Source: JARIHD01 sp036392795 (GTDB lineage Bacteria; Patescibacteriota; Saccharimonadia; Saccharimonadales; UBA4665). Taken from it: 15,173 nucleotides of DNA. The stretch's first letter is position 1. Every line of letters begins with the position of its first letter. A model generated the notes under the pieces. It was not told the origin of the DNA. It saw nothing but the letters and a program-made list of their open reading frames with translations, and did no database searches. Of this stretch, positions 12,380 through 15,173 are shown piece after piece. The translations under genes and the position numbers were made by a program. The DNA is taken from the NCBI GenBank assembly GCA_036392795.1, contig DASVXH010000080.1:1-15173 (forward strand), in the 5' to 3' direction.

Positions 12380-14248
12380 ATGGAAAAAAATCCGCATAAT
12401 TCCAGCGAAGACGACAATAGCACCAGTGGTAAGCCGAAAAAAAGCATAGAAAGCTACTTTCGAGCCTTCGTGCCACCGCCTGAAGCCATGCAGCGTCCTT
12501 TCGAGACGTCAGTGCCCGAACGACGACCTGTTCCGCTCATCCCTCACGAGGGGATCTTACTCTTTGATCGTGATCAGGAACCCACCAAAAAAGACAGTAA
12601 AAGTGAAAAATCGGAGATAGTTACGACTGATGGCGACGAATCCGAAGAGACTTCGTCGAAGAAAAACAAAAAAACGGCAAACGCAGCACCGCCGCAAAAA
12701 AGAATATTCCGCCCGGTCATCCCTCACGGCGCACTGGGTAGTGAGGCTTTTCCAAGCGCGGAAGCGCTGGCTAAGGCGGCGGCAGCAAAAGAAAGAGAGC
12801 AGGCGGCTAAGCGAGGCGGTGATAATGAATTGGCTGGTAATATGGATCCAACTTTGCCACAAGCCGAGGCCATAGATACTACTCCCCATTCCGGAGTGTC
12901 TAGCGGTTCCGAATTCCAGCCGTCGGCCGCCTTTAGCCACGAAATGCCCAGCCATGATACGTTTGGGGACCTGCCCGTGATCGAAGACCATCACAAAGAC
13001 CCACCGTTCCCGCAGATGGCTATGTCGCCGGTATATGCCCAAAGTTCAAATCATAATGTTATGAGTGGCGACTTATTTGAACATCAGGCCGAACATTCCA
13101 TAGAAGATACGGACGATCCGCAGACTGTCTTTGCGCCTTTACAGGGGACGCAGCCCAATTTTGTGCCTCCTAGTCCCAATCAACAGGCTGCAACGGCCAA
13201 CCAGGTGCCTCACTACGCATACTATGCGCCCAATACGCCACCGCCAAACCCTGGAGGCGGGGCACAGCCGCCATTGCCGCCCCGTCCGCCTACAGGCGGC
13301 ATAGGGGGGAACACTTCGGGAGGTAATATGCCGCCCATCAACCCCAATACTACCTATTTTGGCAGTGGGGCCCCTGGGCCAAGTCCGAATACGCTTGGCA
13401 GCGCCCCTAATATTGCAGCGCCCGGCATTGCCACCGCAAATACGCTGCGGACCAAAAATGCCGACCCCCTGGCTCGCCTGATGGGTTTGGGTAACTGGAT
13501 TGGTAATCGCCGTACGCGCAAGAAACTGGGCGGTCGTATCAATCAGCTGCAAGGCCAGACCGCCAAGAATATGGGAGAAATGCAGAATCGCCAAAATTAT
13601 TTGGAGCGTCAGCAGCAACAACAGCTGCAAGAAATGCAGCAGCTTAAGAAACGTCAGGAAAACGCGGCCGCTGTCGGAGTGTCCGGTGGTGCTGAACGAT
13701 CCGTTGTCATTCCTACGCAACGTGTTGAAGGTGCGGGCCGAGCGTTGGCCGGTCCTAACACGCTACCTGCGCGAGGTTCAGAAAATCGACTGGCTGGGGC
13801 CGCCATTGCCGAGCAGCAGGAGCTGGCAGCTCAGGCCGCCGCCGATCAAGACATCAAACAAGTGGACAATAAGTGGTTTAGGACGGATATCCGGCGTAGC
13901 ACTGGAGAGGTAGTGAGCGACTCACGTGATTATGGCGAGGGGTTCCAACGTGAGCGTCAGCAAGAGATTATTCGCAGCCGCCTCGGTAGCAGTAAGGCTG
14001 CGGCAGGTATGGTTGGCCTGATGGGAGCACAACAGGGCCAATATAATAGCACGGACAGCCAGCAGCCGTACAGTACGCTGGGTAGCGGAATGACTACTCC
14101 TGGTTTGCCGCAGGGCATGCCGACTCATATCGATCCCCAGCATCAACTGGCTGCCGACAATAAAAAATCGTCTATTATCCCTGGTCCAGCTTTTTGGATT
14201 ATGTTGATAATTATCATTGCGGCATTTTTTGCCGCCGCGCTTATCTAG
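12380..14248 (+). CDS. Large low-complexity tail-anchored protein with Gln-rich coiled coil
   Basis: 622 residues. The N-terminal half is disordered, with acidic and Lys-rich patches and two similar short elements (VPLIPHEGILLF and RPVIPHGALGSEAF). A Pro/Gly-rich segment follows (about 285-320). A positively charged helix (IGNRRTRKKLGG) and a Gln-rich coiled coil (about 385-430, including a run of five Gln) come next. A more ordered Ala/Gln-rich part (about 465-540) contains DNKWFRTDIRRSTGEVVSDS. The C-terminus is one hydrophobic helix (about 602-620) ending in ALI, so the protein is tail-anchored. I recognise no family. The layout suggests a scaffold or adaptor at the inner face of the membrane, as in the smaller protein at 10994. 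It converges on the Mur ligase gene with a 28-base gap. Confidence 0.6.
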   Translation: MEKNPHNSSEDDNSTSGKPKKSIESYFRAFVPPPEAMQRPFETSVPERRPVPLIPHEGILLFDRDQEPTKKDSKSEKSEIVTTDGDESEETSSKKNKKTANAAPPQKRIFRPVIPHGALGSEAFPSAEALAKAAAAKEREQAAKRGGDNELAGNMDPTLPQAEAIDTTPHSGVSSGSEFQPSAAFSHEMPSHDTFGDLPVIEDHHKDPPFPQMAMSPVYAQSSNHNVMSGDLFEHQAEHSIEDTDDPQTVFAPLQGTQPNFVPPSPNQQAATANQVPHYAYYAPNTPPPNPGGGAQPPLPPRPPTGGIGGNTSGGNMPPINPNTTYFGSGAPGPSPNTLGSAPNIAAPGIATANTLRTKNADPLARLMGLGNWIGNRRTRKKLGGRINQLQGQTAKNMGEMQNRQNYLERQQQQQLQEMQQLKKRQENAAAVGVSGGAERSVVIPTQRVEGAGRALAGPNTLPARGSENRLAGAAIAEQQELAAQAAADQDIKQVDNKWFRTDIRRSTGEVVSDSRDYGEGFQRERQQEIIRSRLGSSKAAAGMVGLMGAQQGQYNSTDSQQPYSTLGSGMTTPGLPQGMPTHIDPQHQLAADNKKSSIIPGPAFWIMLIIIIAAFFAAALI

Positions 14249-14276
14249 GCATTTGGATTTGCTGGATTATTTTGTC

Positions 14277-15173
14277 CTAAAGTGTTTTTCGTAGCCATTC
14301 ATCCAGACTACCTCCACCACCGGCGCTCAGCGCGATGACTAGATCGCCATTTGTGGCATGCCGTTGAATGGTCTGCATGAGGTTGGGGTCCAGCTGCGCA
14401 GTGTGGGCCTTGGTCTGCGAGGTAGGGCTCAATAGGGCGATCAAATCGGAAGGAGTGAGTGTTTTTAGACGGGGGTCCTCACGAGCCAAATAGCTGGGCA
14501 CAATATAGATCTGCTTAACTTCGTCAAATAGCTGGCGAAGGTCATCTTTTATAAAGTGCTGACGGGTGTTGTGCAAGCCTTCGTAGATAACCACTACCTT
14601 GCCGGGCTTTGTCTCTTCGGCGATTTGTAGGGCACCGCGAATTTTGGGCGGCGTGTGTGCGTAGTCGGTATAAATATTTGGCGCCAATCGTTCAAAACGC
14701 CTGGAAACGCCAGGAAAGTCATTTAATTGTTTAATGAGTCTGTCTAGGGGTTGGCCGGTAACTTCTGCCACGGCGTGCGCCACCTGCCAGGCGTCCAGAC
14801 GATTGACGCCGCCGGGCAATGTAAGGCTTGTGTCGATGAGGGGATCATGCTCGTCTAGAATGGTAAGGTTGGGCGTTGCCGACAGTTCGAGCCGTTTAGT
14901 ATCGCCGTGCCATAGAAGTGTGTGAATTGATTGTGTAATGAACTGGCGAAAAGCACGATTGTATTCTTCGCGGGTAGGGTAGATGTCCGGGTGATCCCAG
15001 TCTATGCCGGTAATTAACGCCAAGTGGGGTCTAAACGCCAGAAAATTGCGGTCAAATTCGTCTGCTTCATAAATAAAATATTCGGCCTGGTCGCTAAATT
15101 CGCCCATGTCGCCAAAACTGAATTTTGCGCCGACTGAATAGTTGACTGGAACACCGAGTTGCTTGAATAGCCA
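14277..15173 (-). CDS. Mur ligase family protein, MurC-like (5' part outside window)
   Basis: 298 codons run to the right edge in frame, so this is the middle and C-terminal part of a Mur ligase. Motifs: EADEFDRNFLAFRPHLALITGIDWDHPD, with the Glu and His of the ligase core described here only in part, then DAWQVAHAVAEV, GVSRRFE and TDYAHTPPKIRGAL at the start of the C-terminal domain. The SAGGGGSLDEWL ending fits MurC-type proteins. MurC adds L-alanine to UDP-MurNAc in peptidoglycan synthesis. The ATP-binding P-loop would lie beyond the window. The DYAHTP element is also like MurE, and Mpl is possible, so MurC is a best fit, not certain. ATG at 15105-15107 is internal and not the start. Confidence 0.8.
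   Translation of the reverse strand, partial: WLFKQLGVPVNYSVGAKFSFGDMGEFSDQAEYFIYEADEFDRNFLAFRPHLALITGIDWDHPDIYPTREEYNRAFRQFITQSIHTLLWHGDTKRLELSATPNLTILDEHDPLIDTSLTLPGGVNRLDAWQVAHAVAEVTGQPLDRLIKQLNDFPGVSRRFERLAPNIYTDYAHTPPKIRGALQIAEETKPGKVVVIYEGLHNTRQHFIKDDLRQLFDEVKQIYIVPSYLAREDPRLKTLTPSDLIALLSPTSQTKAHTAQLDPNLMQTIQRHATNGDLVIALSAGGGGSLDEWLRKTL

Noticed and set aside
12557..13042. 161-codon open frame on the - strand
   Set aside because: It is a shadow of the low-complexity 622-residue gene; the composition is Arg/Phe/Cys-rich and not protein-like, and no start signal exists.
14970..14981. Second copy of GCGGGTAGGGTA, as found at 2091-2102
   Set aside because: It lies within the Mur ligase coding sequence at a conserved Tyr-Pro-Thr-Arg stretch and lacks the palindromic partner; most likely chance.

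Overview
The window looks like chromosomal DNA from a small-genome bacterium of the Patescibacteria/CPR, most likely a Saccharibacteria (TM7) relative. This is inferred from gene style, not from a marker gene: compact organisation, short envelope-anchored proteins with disordered Pro/Gln/Ala-rich segments, a LexA-like repressor without a protease domain, a MutY without iron-sulfur cysteines, and many genes with the -10 element almost touching the start codon. UGA acts as a stop (for example in the MutY gene), which argues against the recoded Gracilibacteria/Absconditabacteria. No rRNA, tRNA, CRISPR array, insertion sequence or phage gene was recognised.

Layout. 1-2058: an envelope operon on the + strand, made of the tail of a membrane protein, a ferric-reductase-like (MsrQ-like) membrane protein, a secreted anchored protein whose mature N-terminus is predicted to be histidine, and a YcnI-like (DUF1775) copper-binding protein with the same N-terminal histidine. 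2085-3002: a two-gene unit, GtrA-family membrane protein plus LexA-type winged helix, behind a palindrome that overlaps its -10 element. 3077-4896: a cobalamin riboswitch with a readable translational switch, controlling a 533-residue protein I do not recognise; it ends in a CGAGSCGL motif and a zinc ribbon. 4897-5320: a near-consensus promoter, a hairpin leader, a 30-residue basic ORF and a nested inverted repeat, with no conventional gene.

5321-5980 (-) is a membrane-anchored DsbA-type thiol oxidoreductase, divergent from 6065-7132 (+), a CBS-domain membrane protein. 7297-8166 and 8232-10148 are two single-pass envelope proteins (PsbP-like, and PEGA/CNA-like plus a TolB-like propeller). 10111-12294 carries a cluster-less MutY-like glycosylase, a small tail-anchored protein, a Sua5/TsaC threonylcarbamoyl-AMP synthase and a MazG-like NTP pyrophosphohydrolase. 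12380-14248 is a large low-complexity tail-anchored protein. The right edge holds the C-terminal part of a MurC-like Mur ligase on the - strand.

The parts worth most attention are the B12 riboswitch with its unknown target, the small-ORF/inverted-repeat locus behind it, the cluster-less MutY with Glu in place of the catalytic Asp, the protease-less LexA-like regulator, and the contrast between leaderless first genes and Shine-Dalgarno-led downstream genes.
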